DNA from: Oscillatoriophycideae cyanobacterium NC_groundwater_1537_Pr4_S-0.65um_50_18
GTDB taxonomy: Bacteria; Cyanobacteriota; Cyanobacteriia; Elainellales; Elainellaceae
Length of the DNA stretch: 64,000 nt
Direction: 5' to 3'
Assembly (NCBI GenBank): GCA_016208305.1
Contig: JACQYI010000054.1
Location: 62,001-126,000 of the forward strand
The notes under the pieces were generated by a model. That model searched no databases. It was not told where the DNA came from and saw only the letters and a list, made by a program, of their open reading frames with translations. A program made the position numbers and the translations under genes. The stretch's first letter is position 1, and each line of letters starts with the position of its first letter. Below are positions 55,317-63,943 of the stretch, piece by piece.

Positions 55317-56519
55317 ATGGTTTTTCCATCGAATTCTTCTGCTGATTTGCCCGCTGAGACGATCGCTCCCCAAACCCGTTCAACGCTCGCCAAACCCGAC
55401 CTGTTTCTATTTCTAGAAATCTTTGAGCGGGAAGGAGGCATTCAGTCCTATGTGCAAGAGCTGCTGTCTGGCTACTTAGCAGGCGATGAGACAACCGATC
55501 GCCCCACTGCGGATGTTTTTCTGTTGCGCGATCGCCCTAGCGCCAACCCTTTTCAATCCGAACGGCTGCGATTTCGCTATTTCAAAACCCAGTCCGTACT
55601 GCTCAGTCGGCTGAAATTGGCTAGGGCGCTCTTGTTCTACCTTGTGCGCCATCGGCCTCAGCGTGTTTTTTGTGGTCATGTGCTGCTCGCGCCTCTCGTC
55701 TGGCTCGTTTGCCAGCCGTTAGGCATTGACTACATTGTCATGACCCACGGCAAAGAAGTTTGGGGATCGCTGCCTCGAATGTCACAAATTGCCTTGCAGC
55801 AAGCCCATCAGATCTGGACGGTCAGCCGCTACAGCCGCGATCGCGCAGTGGCAGCTCATCAGCTTGATCCGGCCAAGATTCAGCTTTTGCCCTGCCCTGT
55901 AGATGGCGATCGCTTTAGGCCAGGAGCCAAATCTCCAGACCTGATTGAGAAATATCAATTAGGCAACTGCCGCGTGATTTTGACCGTGGCGCGGCTCTGG
56001 TCGGGCGATGTTTACAAAGGCGTGGATGTGACAATGCGGGCGTTGCCGACGATCGCTGGCGCTGTTCCTAACGTGAAATATCTGGTGATTGGCCGAGGGG
56101 ATGATCAGCCGCGATTGGCAAAGCTAGCAGCCGATTTAGGCATAGGCGATCGGGTTGTTTTTGCAGGCTTTGTGCCCACTCCAGAACTGGCAGATCACTA
56201 CCGTCTTGCCGATGCCTATGTCATGCCTTCCCAAGAGGGCTTTGGCATTGTTTATCTAGAAGCGATGGCTTGCGGCATTCCGGTGCTGGCTGGCGATGCC
56301 GATGGCTCTGCCGATCCGTTACAGGATGGTCAGTTGGGATGGCGCGTGCCGCACCGCGATCCGATTGCCGTGGCTCAAGCCTGTATCGAGATGCTGCAAG
56401 GTCGCGACGATCGCCGTACCGATGGGGCATGGCTGCGATCGCAAGCCCTCCATCTCTTTGGCAAAAAGGCATTTCAGCAAAAATTGACCCACTTGCTGCA
56501 ACGCAAAATTTTGAGCTGA
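55317..56519 (+). CDS. Glycosyltransferase family 4
   Basis: A 400-residue GT-B transferase. N-terminal marks are EIFEREGGIQSYVQELLSGY and MTHGKEVWGSLPRM; C-terminal marks are ILTVARLWSGDVYKGVDVTM and the donor-site motif PSQEGFGIVYLEAMACGIPV. It is expected at the cytoplasmic membrane, making a glycolipid or surface glycan. It is not next to the other polysaccharide genes. It follows the pentapeptide/HhH gene by about 80 bases and may be cotranscribed with it. ATG 55317 is the first ATG; an upstream TTG at 55263 would add 18 residues. Confidence 0.9.
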   Translation: MVFPSNSSADLPAETIAPQTRSTLAKPDLFLFLEIFEREGGIQSYVQELLSGYLAGDETTDRPTADVFLLRDRPSANPFQSERLRFRYFKTQSVLLSRLKLARALLFYLVRHRPQRVFCGHVLLAPLVWLVCQPLGIDYIVMTHGKEVWGSLPRMSQIALQQAHQIWTVSRYSRDRAVAAHQLDPAKIQLLPCPVDGDRFRPGAKSPDLIEKYQLGNCRVILTVARLWSGDVYKGVDVTMRALPTIAGAVPNVKYLVIGRGDDQPRLAKLAADLGIGDRVVFAGFVPTPELADHYRLADAYVMPSQEGFGIVYLEAMACGIPVLAGDADGSADPLQDGQLGWRVPHRDPIAVAQACIEMLQGRDDRRTDGAWLRSQALHLFGKKAFQQKLTHLLQRKILS

Positions 56520-56581
56520 ACTGTCGTTTCACCGCTGCCTACACAGCGGCTAGGTCAGGGCTATAACTCGGAGCCATAACA

Positions 56582-56608
56582 TGAAAGCCTCGCGGAGCGA
56601 GGCTTTCA
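56582..56608. terminator. Perfect 12-bp palindrome, bidirectional terminator
   Basis: Arms 56582-56593 and 56597-56608 (TGAAAGCCTCGC and its complement) with a GGA loop, between the convergent GT4 and DUF4168 genes. Confidence 0.8.
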
Positions 56609-56646
56609 ATATTTATCCGGATGGAATAAGGCTTATTGCCTACTGG

Positions 56647-57153
56647 CTACGACTCGCTTTGCAGCACCTGCTCAATTTGCTGCTTCAGAGCCGGATCTTG
56701 ACGGGCGATCGCAAAGATTTGGTTAAAGCGCGGTACCGCTAAGCCCGCAGTGGTGATGGCTTCCTGCATGCTCTGCTCGGTCGCCTGCTGGAGCTGAGTA
56801 ATCTCAGTCAACGCCTGGTCAAACTGCTGTTTTTCTTGGTCGGTGACCGGAGTAGCGGGTGCGGGTGCATCAGGCTGGGGACGCTGGCTTTGCAGAATCT
56901 CATTGAACCGAGGAATCGGCAATCCTTTAGCTTCAATAATTTGGTTTGCCTGCGTCTGCGCCGATTCATGAATTGATCGCATTTGCTTGAGTGCGGCAGC
57001 AAATTGCTGAACCTCTTGCGGGCTAACCTCGCTAGACTGTTCAGCCGATGGAGCGCTAGGAGCGGCCTCTGGCTGAGATTGAGCCTGGACAGGAAGGCTG
57101 GCGATCGCCAATGCGGCACAAACGAGGCTGCCGGACAGAATTTTTTTGAGCAT
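56647..57153 (-). CDS. Exported DUF4168 protein with internal duplication
   Basis: A 168-residue protein with a clear signal peptide (MLKKILSGSLVCAALAIASL, cleavage after PVQAQ). Two helical repeats of about 50 residues follow, each starting V(S/T)xQExQQF and ending GLxxPRFNxI (LPIPRFNEILQSQ and LAVPRFNQIFAIA). DUF4168 proteins are periplasmic or lumenal helical proteins of unknown function, common in cyanobacteria. The two repeats indicate an ancient tandem duplication within the domain. It is convergent with the GT4 and divergent from recJ. Confidence 0.88.
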   Translation of the reverse strand: MLKKILSGSLVCAALAIASLPVQAQSQPEAAPSAPSAEQSSEVSPQEVQQFAAALKQMRSIHESAQTQANQIIEAKGLPIPRFNEILQSQRPQPDAPAPATPVTDQEKQQFDQALTEITQLQQATEQSMQEAITTAGLAVPRFNQIFAIARQDPALKQQIEQVLQSES

Positions 57154-57506
57154 GTTGGAGGTCTCCGTGATTACTACAATGCTTTACTGATTCGCAGTAA
57201 AGCGATCGGCTCCAGTGGTTCTCATGATATACCACTGACCCTAAAACGACTTTGAGAAGATTTTGAGAAGAACAAAAGTACGCATTAAAGTGAATTAAAT
57301 ACCGCGATCGCAAGTAGAATCGTGAGAAAACGGCTAATCGCGGCTTCACCTAAGCGCCATGTATTCCGTAAAGCGGTTGATGAAAGTCTCATCTTATACA
57401 TCCTCCCACTCCCCTCATCCGTAAAAAATGGCCTGCTTTAGCTCAAGCTACAGGGTCTAAAATTCAAAATCTAAGATTCAACATCTAAAATCCAAGCGCT
57501 AAAACT
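57154..57506. other. Divergent intergenic region, DUF4168 gene / recJ
   Basis: About 350 bases with no gene. AATCTAAGATTC and AAATCTAAAATCC-type short repeats occur near 57460-57492, just before recJ. No operator recognised. Confidence 0.4.
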
Positions 57507-60500
57507 GTGTCTCGTTCCCTCTCTTCTCCTCAGATTCCCCAGCAGCGGTGGCAAATTGCGCCACCCCAATCTGCTTTGGCAACCTATCTGGCACAGGCCA
57601 GCGACCTACCGCCCTTGCTGACGCAGGTGCTGATCAATCGCGGCATCCATACCCCTGAGGCGGCTCAAGTGTTTTTGAAGCCTGAGACGCAGATCTTGCC
57701 CTCGCCGATGGAAGAGTTTCCTGATTTGCCGATCGCCCTGGAATTGATGCTCAATGCCATCGCCCATCGCCAGCCGATCGCCATCTGTGGTGACTATGAT
57801 GCGGACGGCATGACCAGTACAGCGCTGCTGCTGCGAGCCTTGCGCGTCATGGGAGCGATCGTCGATTACGCCATTCCTAGCCGCATGCAGGAAGGCTATG
57901 GCATGAATCGGCGCATTGTCGAAGAGTTTTATGAGGAAGGCGTACGGCTGATTTTGACGGTAGATAATGGCATTGCCGCCCATGAGCCGATCGCCCGCGC
58001 CAGAGAACTAGGGCTAACGGTGATTATCACCGACCACCACGATTTGCCTGAGGTACTGCCGATCGCCAATGCTATCCTCAACCCTAAGCTAATTCGAGAG
58101 AATTCTCCCTATCGGGGCGTGGCCGGAGTCGGGGTAGCCTACATTCTGGCAGTGTGCCTGGCTCAGTGCCTCAACAAAACGCAGGCTTTAACCACGCCGT
58201 TGATTGAGCTGTTTACCCTGGGCACGATCGCTGACCTGGCTCCGCTCACGGGGGTCAATCGGCGGTGGGTCAGGCGAGGATTAAAGCTGCTGCCTCAGTC
58301 TCGCATTGTTGGCGTGCAGGCGTTGATTCAGGTGGCAGGGCTAGGGAGTGAGAAGGCGCTAAAACCGGAGGCTATCGGCTTCCGGCTTGGCCCTCGCATT
58401 AATGCGATCGGGCGGCTGGCTGACCCGCAGATTGTGATTGAGCTGCTGACCACCGAAGATGAAGGGCAGGCGCTAGAGCTGGCGATGCAGTGCGAACAGG
58501 TCAACCAATATCGCCAGCGGTTATGTGAACTGATCGAGCAAGAAGCGATCGCCTGGTGTGAGCAAACGCAGTTCGACAGTCAGCAAGAGCGAGTTTTAGT
58601 CATTGTTCAACCGGAATGGCACCACGGCGTGATTGGTATTGTGGCTTCTCGTCTGGTCGAGCGCTACGGCGTACCCGTGTTCATTGGCACCTATGAAGAA
58701 GCAACCGCCGAATCTGCTGCCAAAATTCGCGGCTCGGCACGAGGCATTCCCGAATTTAATGTCTTCGAGGCGCTTCAGGCTTGTAGCGATCTGCTTGGGC
58801 GATTTGGCGGCCACCGAGCAGCGGGCGGCTTTACCTTTGAGGCTGCCAATCTAGAGGCGGTGCGATCGCGCCTGCGGGACTATGCCCACCAACAGCTTTC
58901 TCCAGACTGGCTGAAACCCCTGGTGGCGATCGATGTCCAGGCCGATCTGGCAGAGCTATCTCTAGAGCTGTTTGAACAAATCGATCACCTGCATCCTTGC
59001 GGCATCGAAAATTCTGACCCGGTTTTTTGGACGCCCAATGTTCGCATTCTGGAGCAGCAAACCATCGGTCGCAATCAGGCGCACTTAAAAGTAACGCTGG
59101 TGCAGGAAGGTTTGGCCGGATTGACATCGCAGCCTATCAAGTCGCAGCCCATCAAGGCGATCGCTTGGCGCTGGGGAGAATATTATCCGCTGCCTAGCCA
59201 GGTAGATATCGCCTATCGATTGCGGCTTAACGAGTGGAACGGCGCAAAAAACGTCGAGCTAGAGCTGCTAGGCGTGCGGCTGGCTACCGGAGCAGAGCAG
59301 CCAGATAGGGCTGAAGCCAAGCCTTTGCAAGCCCATGCGAGATTGCAGGAACCCCGAACTCGATTTGTGACCCAGCTTGAAATGGTCGCTCCAGCGGCTG
59401 CTCCTATTCCAGCGGCTGCTCCAGAAATTTCTCCAGCGATCGCTGGCACTGGAGCGATCGCCCCAGCGCCAACCGTAGCCCCGGCTAAAACCCTTGATGA
59501 CCTCCCCTGCTTTAGCCTAGAGACTCTGGATGCAGCCGTTGCCAAAGTGACGTTCTACTACAACAAACGTCAGTATGTGGGCAGCGTTCATGCGATCGCC
59601 CAAACTCAAGAACTGCGTATTCGCAACTCAGGCGGGCAAATTCTGGCCGTCCAGCCTCAGCAGCGTCAGGGCTTGTTGGGCAGGCGGCGGCAGGATGCAG
59701 AAACAGTCGATGTCTCCCAGCCCAAATATTTCAACCTCATCCAAGCCGCTCTACGGGCATTAGAGCTGGCTCAACAGCAGCAAATCTTGCAGCAGCAACA
59801 GCAGCGCTTGGCAGAAAAAGATCAGCAGATCGCCATCCTTACCCAGCAGGTGGAGCGGCTCAATCAGCAGTTGCTTGGGCAAGCCTATCCTCAAAATCTC
59901 CCCACGCCTGAATCCTCGATTGCGCCTCTACTGACCGAGAAGCCTCCGCTCAAAGCCGAAGATCTAAAGCGTCAGCTTCAGGCTCAGTTGGGTGAAACCG
60001 TGTGGCATAGCCTCAGCGCTTCTAGCCAGCGAGATTTGACTGCTGCCTACAAAAGCTGGGCTGCCATCCAGGCAGAAACTTTCACGGCAGCAACCGTGGA
60101 CTACTCAGAAGCAGGACTAAAGTTGGCTCTGCCGATCGATCGTGAAATCGTTCAGCCCTTTTTCAAGCAGCTCTATCTGTTTTTGCCCGCTAGCGATCGC
60201 CAAATTGCCGGCATAGCGCTCAAAGCCCGCAAGAAGTATGCTCTGTCTCTGCTGCCGCCGCTCTTGACGACTGAATGGCAGGGCTTACGACCGGAGGCGT
60301 TAGAGAGTAGCGAACCCTTACCGGATTGCTGTTGCGTTTTGGATACTGATTCGGTTAGCCCTCGCGATCGATCGCTGATTCAGGCTTGCTTGCAGCAGTG
60401 GCAGCATCCGTTAGCCCAATTACTTAAGGAGGGCAGGGTCGCTTCAGCGATCGCCCAAATTGCTCAGCTCCAAGACATTGCGGCTCAGCCCGAACAATTT

Positions 60501-60656
60501 CTGCATCAGTGGCAGTTTGAATGGCTGCAAACGCTGGTCATGGGCAGTTCAACAATTAACGACTCAGCAACAATTAACGGCTCAGCAATTAGCGGCTCAG
60601 CAATCAGCAATCCGATAGAAGCTGGAATTTTATCGGCTCTTTATAATGTGAATTAA
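57507..60656 (+). CDS. recJ: Single-stranded-DNA exonuclease RecJ, extended form
   Basis: A 1049-residue 5'-3' exonuclease for recombination and repair, far longer than the roughly 570-residue E. coli enzyme. The DHH core is intact: CGDYDADGMTSTALL (about residues 95-108), DNGIAAHEPI, IITDHHDLPE (about 175), GTIADLAPL and the DHHA1 part (RIRGSARGIPE-like IRGSARGIPEF, FGGHRAAGGFTF). After about residue 590 comes an Ala/Pro linker, a small beta domain (VTFYYNKRQYVGSVHAIAQ), a glutamine-rich coiled coil (about 750-795) and a helical end. The last 30 residues include SATINGSAISGSAIS repeats. The start is GTG 57507, with no clear ribosome binding site. Confidence 0.93.
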   Translation: MSRSLSSPQIPQQRWQIAPPQSALATYLAQASDLPPLLTQVLINRGIHTPEAAQVFLKPETQILPSPMEEFPDLPIALELMLNAIAHRQPIAICGDYDADGMTSTALLLRALRVMGAIVDYAIPSRMQEGYGMNRRIVEEFYEEGVRLILTVDNGIAAHEPIARARELGLTVIITDHHDLPEVLPIANAILNPKLIRENSPYRGVAGVGVAYILAVCLAQCLNKTQALTTPLIELFTLGTIADLAPLTGVNRRWVRRGLKLLPQSRIVGVQALIQVAGLGSEKALKPEAIGFRLGPRINAIGRLADPQIVIELLTTEDEGQALELAMQCEQVNQYRQRLCELIEQEAIAWCEQTQFDSQQERVLVIVQPEWHHGVIGIVASRLVERYGVPVFIGTYEEATAESAAKIRGSARGIPEFNVFEALQACSDLLGRFGGHRAAGGFTFEAANLEAVRSRLRDYAHQQLSPDWLKPLVAIDVQADLAELSLELFEQIDHLHPCGIENSDPVFWTPNVRILEQQTIGRNQAHLKVTLVQEGLAGLTSQPIKSQPIKAIAWRWGEYYPLPSQVDIAYRLRLNEWNGAKNVELELLGVRLATGAEQPDRAEAKPLQAHARLQEPRTRFVTQLEMVAPAAAPIPAAAPEISPAIAGTGAIAPAPTVAPAKTLDDLPCFSLETLDAAVAKVTFYYNKRQYVGSVHAIAQTQELRIRNSGGQILAVQPQQRQGLLGRRRQDAETVDVSQPKYFNLIQAALRALELAQQQQILQQQQQRLAEKDQQIAILTQQVERLNQQLLGQAYPQNLPTPESSIAPLLTEKPPLKAEDLKRQLQAQLGETVWHSLSASSQRDLTAAYKSWAAIQAETFTAATVDYSEAGLKLALPIDREIVQPFFKQLYLFLPASDRQIAGIALKARKKYALSLLPPLLTTEWQGLRPEALESSEPLPDCCCVLDTDSVSPRDRSLIQACLQQWQHPLAQLLKEGRVASAIAQIAQLQDIAAQPEQFLHQWQFEWLQTLVMGSSTINDSATINGSAISGSAISNPIEAGILSALYNVN

Positions 60657-61087
60657 ATATTTAGGCCGAGTAAATCGCCAAATCGAAAACCTATGTAGGT
60701 TAGTTTAAGGCGTTAGGCTCGCCCAATCAGATGACGCTGAAAAGCTCTTCTATATAGCCCCTTCTATCGGTACACTGAATAACCTAAGACTGATTAAACC
60801 GCTTGCAAATGAGGGCTAATGGGGGCTGTGCCTCTCTTAACCCTTATTCAAAATCTAATCTCCAAGAGGTCTATTCAGTCAGTACATTCAGTTAGTACGT
60901 AGAGTACATATAAAATGAATATTAGGTTGTATTGAAGGGCAAAGCCCAAGGCTCACAAGGGTTTTGCGTTCACTTTTTGGGAATGCCGAAGGCTTTGCCA
61001 CCCTAAAAATCATTGTGCTTTTCGGCTGAGTTGAACTTCGGCTGATTAAACATTGCTGAAAGCAGCATTCTAAACGGCAGGGCGCGC
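60657..61087. other. Intergenic region after recJ
   Basis: About 430 bases. It contains one diverged copy of the GGGGCTGTGCC repeat family (60797-60885) and a short direct repeat CAGTCAGTACATTCAGTTAGTAC near 60875-60898 in split units. No gene seen. Confidence 0.45.
60797..60885. repeat. Dispersed inverted repeat, GGGGCTGTGCC family (divergent copy)
   Basis: Includes CGCTTGCAAATGAGGGCTAA, GGGGGCTGTGCCTCTC and the closing CCAAGAGGTCTATT. Compared with the 18.1-kb copy the right arm has several mismatches. Confidence 0.5.
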
Positions 61088-61456
61088 ATGGTAACCTCTG
61101 TAATTGCGATAAATCTACTCATTGCCTTGCTCTGCCTTTGTGCTGCCCGCAAGGTTTGGCGGTTGAGCAAAATTTGGGCAACCGCAGCAAATGCTTTAGT
61201 CATAGCTGAGCAAAACACCCATCGGGTTTTGTCGGGTGCCCCCGAAGCGATCGCCCGTGGGCAGACCGGAACCCAAGAACTCCGGCAGCAATATCGTCAG
61301 CTTGAGCTGCAAGTTCAAAAAGCCCAGCAGCTACTGGCTTTGACAGGACTCAGCCAAGTTGCTTGGCAATGGTACACCCGTCGTCAAATCGGGCGATCGG
61401 CCAATATTCAATCTGCTCAACCTCGCAGCCATCGCAAATCCAGAAAGTCGCGCTAA
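61088..61456 (+). CDS. Small membrane-anchored hypothetical protein
   Basis: A 122-residue protein with one N-terminal membrane segment (VIAINLLIALLCLCAARKVW). A helical, probably coiled-coil region follows (LRQQYRQLELQVQKAQQLLA), then a basic tail (RSHRKSRKSR). No family name is recognised, but the style matches conserved cyanobacterial small proteins. It is the first of four co-directional genes for membrane-associated proteins. Confidence 0.7.
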   Translation: MVTSVIAINLLIALLCLCAARKVWRLSKIWATAANALVIAEQNTHRVLSGAPEAIARGQTGTQELRQQYRQLELQVQKAQQLLALTGLSQVAWQWYTRRQIGRSANIQSAQPRSHRKSRKSR

Positions 61457-61617
61457 AACCTAAGTTAAAATCTTGGTCTAGGTTGCGGATGCGTTAGCTC
61501 TACAAAGTTCAACTCAAGAAACCTCAAATAAAGCTCAAAAATCAGAAAGCCAAAAAACCAGTACCGGAAAGCTTGATATTCGTTACGCCGTAATGTTGAG
61601 AAGTAGAGACTGAAAGC

Positions 61618-61977
61618 ATGTCAGAAAATCGTTCAGGTTCATCCGGAATATTTGTAGGGGGAATCTTGTTGGGTGCAGCAATTGGTGCCGTCTCAGGGCT
61701 GTTATTGGCTCCTAAGTCGGGGCGGGAAACGCGCCAGCTGTTGAAAAAATCCGCAGATGCTTTACCAGAACTGGCTGAAGATTTATCCACCAGCGTCCAG
61801 ATCCAGGCCGATCGCCTCTCAGAATCCGCCCTGCGAAACTGGGAAGGCACTTTGGGTCGCCTGCGAGAGGCTCTTGCAGCCGGAATTGAGGCCAGCCAGA
61901 GAGAGCGACAGGCGATCGAACAGCTCGAATCTCGCCCAGAAGAACATTCTCCAGCCCACGATCCTCGCGCGATGTAG
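61618..61977 (+). CDS. YtxH domain protein
   Basis: A 119-residue protein with an N-terminal glycine-rich membrane segment (GIFVGGILLGAAIGAVSGLL) followed by the YtxH signature LLLAPKSGRETRQLLKKSAD and a long amphipathic helix. YtxH proteins are linked to general stress in Firmicutes; the molecular role is unknown. The next gene starts nine bases after its stop, so they form an operon. Confidence 0.88.
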   Translation: MSENRSGSSGIFVGGILLGAAIGAVSGLLLAPKSGRETRQLLKKSADALPELAEDLSTSVQIQADRLSESALRNWEGTLGRLREALAAGIEASQRERQAIEQLESRPEEHSPAHDPRAM

Positions 61978-61986
61978 GCAGCCCTT

Positions 61987-62685
61987 GTGATAGATCCTCT
62001 ATTTTGGCTAGGACTCTCAATTTTACTCGTTGCGGTTAGCCTTACTGCGGTCTTAGTCGCAGCTTTGCCTGCCTTCCGAGAGCTAGCGCGAGCGGCCAGA
62101 AGTGCAGAAAAGTTGTTTGACACCCTGAGCCGCGAACTGCCGCCTACCCTAGAAGCCATTCGCCTAACGGGCTTGGAAATTACAGATCTCAAAGAGGATG
62201 TCAGCGAAGGAGTGCAAAGCGCTGGGCGGGTTGCGCAGCAGGTCGATCAAAGTCTGAGCGGTGCCAGAAAACAAGCGCAACAGGCTCAGAAAAACACCCG
62301 TAGCCTATTGGCGGGTGTGAAAGCCGCTTGGGGTTCCTTGAATCGTCCTGCTGTCACCCCAAGTCACTCAGGGGGGCGGAATGCGGCGGCAAAGCCCCGT
62401 CTTTCTGCGAATGAGATCGCTGTAGATAGCAAAAATCGCTTATCGGCTAGTAGCAGCCCGATTCTGACGCAAAGCTACCTTGGGGAGGGCAACTCTGGAG
62501 AAGGTGACTCTGAAGAAGATTATTTAGCAGAGACCTATCCTGAGAATCTCGCCCCAAATCTCTCTCATGAGAATACGCGCAATTACGAAGCTTCTGACCC
62601 ATCCAACCCAGCCGCGATCGCACCCTCCTTGAGTCGCAGCGATCGCACCGGTCGTGCCGATCGGACAGCTCGCAATTCAGATTGA
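61987..62685 (+). CDS. DUF948-like membrane protein
   Basis: A 232-residue protein with one N-terminal membrane helix (FWLGLSILLVAVSLTAVLVA). A helical region resembling DUF948 follows (LPAFRELARAARSAEKLFDT, LEITDLKEDVSEGVQSAGRV), then a disordered acidic and then basic tail (about residues 130-232). The start is GTG 61987, overlapping the end of the YtxH transcript unit. Pairing of YtxH and DUF948 genes is common in cyanobacteria and Firmicutes, which suggests a shared role at the membrane. Confidence 0.82.
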   Translation: MIDPLFWLGLSILLVAVSLTAVLVAALPAFRELARAARSAEKLFDTLSRELPPTLEAIRLTGLEITDLKEDVSEGVQSAGRVAQQVDQSLSGARKQAQQAQKNTRSLLAGVKAAWGSLNRPAVTPSHSGGRNAAAKPRLSANEIAVDSKNRLSASSSPILTQSYLGEGNSGEGDSEEDYLAETYPENLAPNLSHENTRNYEASDPSNPAAIAPSLSRSDRTGRADRTARNSD

Positions 62686-62819
62686 CGGCATTGGGGGGAT
62701 CTCGTATTGTTAATATTAGATTAAAGTTAACAAATGTAAACAATTACGCATTGGTTTTTATCTTTTTTCACAAAATTTGTTTCTTCCCCCATACCGTTAA
62801 TCCGCTTTCAACACCGCCA

Positions 62820-63620
62820 ATGTCACAAGCTTCTCTCAAAAAACTGTTGGGTGTCTGTGCCGCTTTTGCGTTGACATTGATGACTTGGGCGATCGCACCA
62901 GCTGCTCAAGCCTATGACAACCCTGACCTTCTGCCTCAGATCCGCACAAACATCATTGATTTAGCAGATTCCCTCACCACCCTACAGCAAGAAAAATTAG
63001 ACACCGACCTAGATCAGTTTGAGTCAGAAACAGGTTGGAAGCTCAGGGTCTTGACGCAGTTTGACCGTACCCCCGGTCGAGCAGTGAAAGATTTTTGGGG
63101 TCTGGACGATCGCAGTGTCCTGCTGGTGGCAGATCCCAGAGGGGGCAATTTACTCAGCTTTAGCGTGGGTGATGCCCTGTATGAGCTATTGCCACGCACC
63201 TTCTGGATTGAGCTGCAAACCCGCTACGGCAATCAGTTCTATGTGCGTGAAAATGGTGAAGATGCCTCTATTATTGACACTCTCAATTCGTTAAAGACCT
63301 GCTTACGGCAGGGTGGCTGCCAGGTGGTGCCGGGTTTGCCCAGAGAGCAATGGATCTTGACGCTGATCACCTCTACGATCGGCGGTCTGGTGTTTGGCTT
63401 TGCGGCTCAACCCCGGAATGGCAATGGGTTCTCATGGCAGTGGGCACTTATCTTCTCGCCGCTGTGGGGCATATTGTTCATTGCATTTGGCGTAGGGCCT
63501 GTGGTTACTCGCACTTCCGACTGGTTGCCCCTAGCTCGTAATTTTGCCGGATTTGCCTTGGGGGCTTTAGTCGCCTACTTGTCGCCTATGTTAGGCTCCT
63601 CCTCTACTTCTGAAACTTAA
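62820..63620 (+). CDS. psb32: Psb32/TLP18.3-like TPM-domain protein
   Basis: A 266-residue protein. The signal peptide is LLGVCAAFALTLMTWAIAPA-AQA. A TPM domain follows (about residues 33-160: DLADSLTTLQQEKLDTDLDQ, GWKLRVLTQFDRTPGRAVKD), and two or three membrane helices close the C-terminus. This matches cyanobacterial Psb32, a thylakoid protein that protects photosystem II from photodamage and aids its repair; the plant relative is TLP18.3. ATG 62820 is chosen because the signal peptide starts there. The frame extends 46 codons upstream without homology. Confidence 0.87.
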   Translation: MSQASLKKLLGVCAAFALTLMTWAIAPAAQAYDNPDLLPQIRTNIIDLADSLTTLQQEKLDTDLDQFESETGWKLRVLTQFDRTPGRAVKDFWGLDDRSVLLVADPRGGNLLSFSVGDALYELLPRTFWIELQTRYGNQFYVRENGEDASIIDTLNSLKTCLRQGGCQVVPGLPREQWILTLITSTIGGLVFGFAAQPRNGNGFSWQWALIFSPLWGILFIAFGVGPVVTRTSDWLPLARNFAGFALGALVAYLSPMLGSSSTSET

Positions 63621-63662
63621 ACCTGGCTCTGATATAGCCGTAGCAACTTGATTTAGGAGTTT

Positions 63663-63687
63663 TCGGGTGGTGCGAAGCGCCACCCGA
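63663..63687. repeat. 11-bp palindrome with GAA loop
   Basis: Arms 63663-63673 and 63677-63687 pair with one G-T wobble; the core GCGAAGC is the same as in the 22.8-kb element. It lies 43 bases past psb32. Confidence 0.7.
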
Positions 63688-63843
63688 CAGCTTTCTGTCA
63701 CAGCCATAAATCTTACATAGTGGGACGATCGCTCTATTTCATCGTGAGAGCAAATTATCTCGTTCGCTAAAAGTCGAATCTGTAGCTTTTGAGGGCTTGA
63801 GATAAGAGAAGCTTCGGGTAGCGCAGTGCCCCAGGAAAGCTAT

Positions 63844-63905
63844 GATGTCCAGTAGCATTCAAGTATTCAATGCGCTCCAATTGGAGTGTAATGGATCAGG
63901 ACATC
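63844..63905. promoter_or_regulatory. Nested inverted repeat upstream of cobH
   Basis: Outer arms GATGTCC (63844-63850) and GGACATC (63899-63905), a second pairing CATT/AATG inside, and an inner CTCCAATTGGAG palindrome (near 63874-63886). It could be a structured leader or a protein-binding site. Confidence 0.45.
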
Positions 63906-63943
63906 TGCTCACTGTGTTGTTGGGGTAGTCAGCTGGGGTGGTC

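Larger units (their letters stand above)
63621..63943. other. Intergenic region psb32 to cobH
   Basis: Contains the palindrome at 63663-63687 and a nested inverted repeat at 63844-63905. No B12-box or other riboswitch motif was seen despite the cobalamin gene downstream. Confidence 0.5.

Noticed and set aside
63700-63943. Cobalamin riboswitch before cobH
   Set aside because: No B12-box GCCACTG-type motif or matching fold could be seen; only a simple nested inverted repeat is present.
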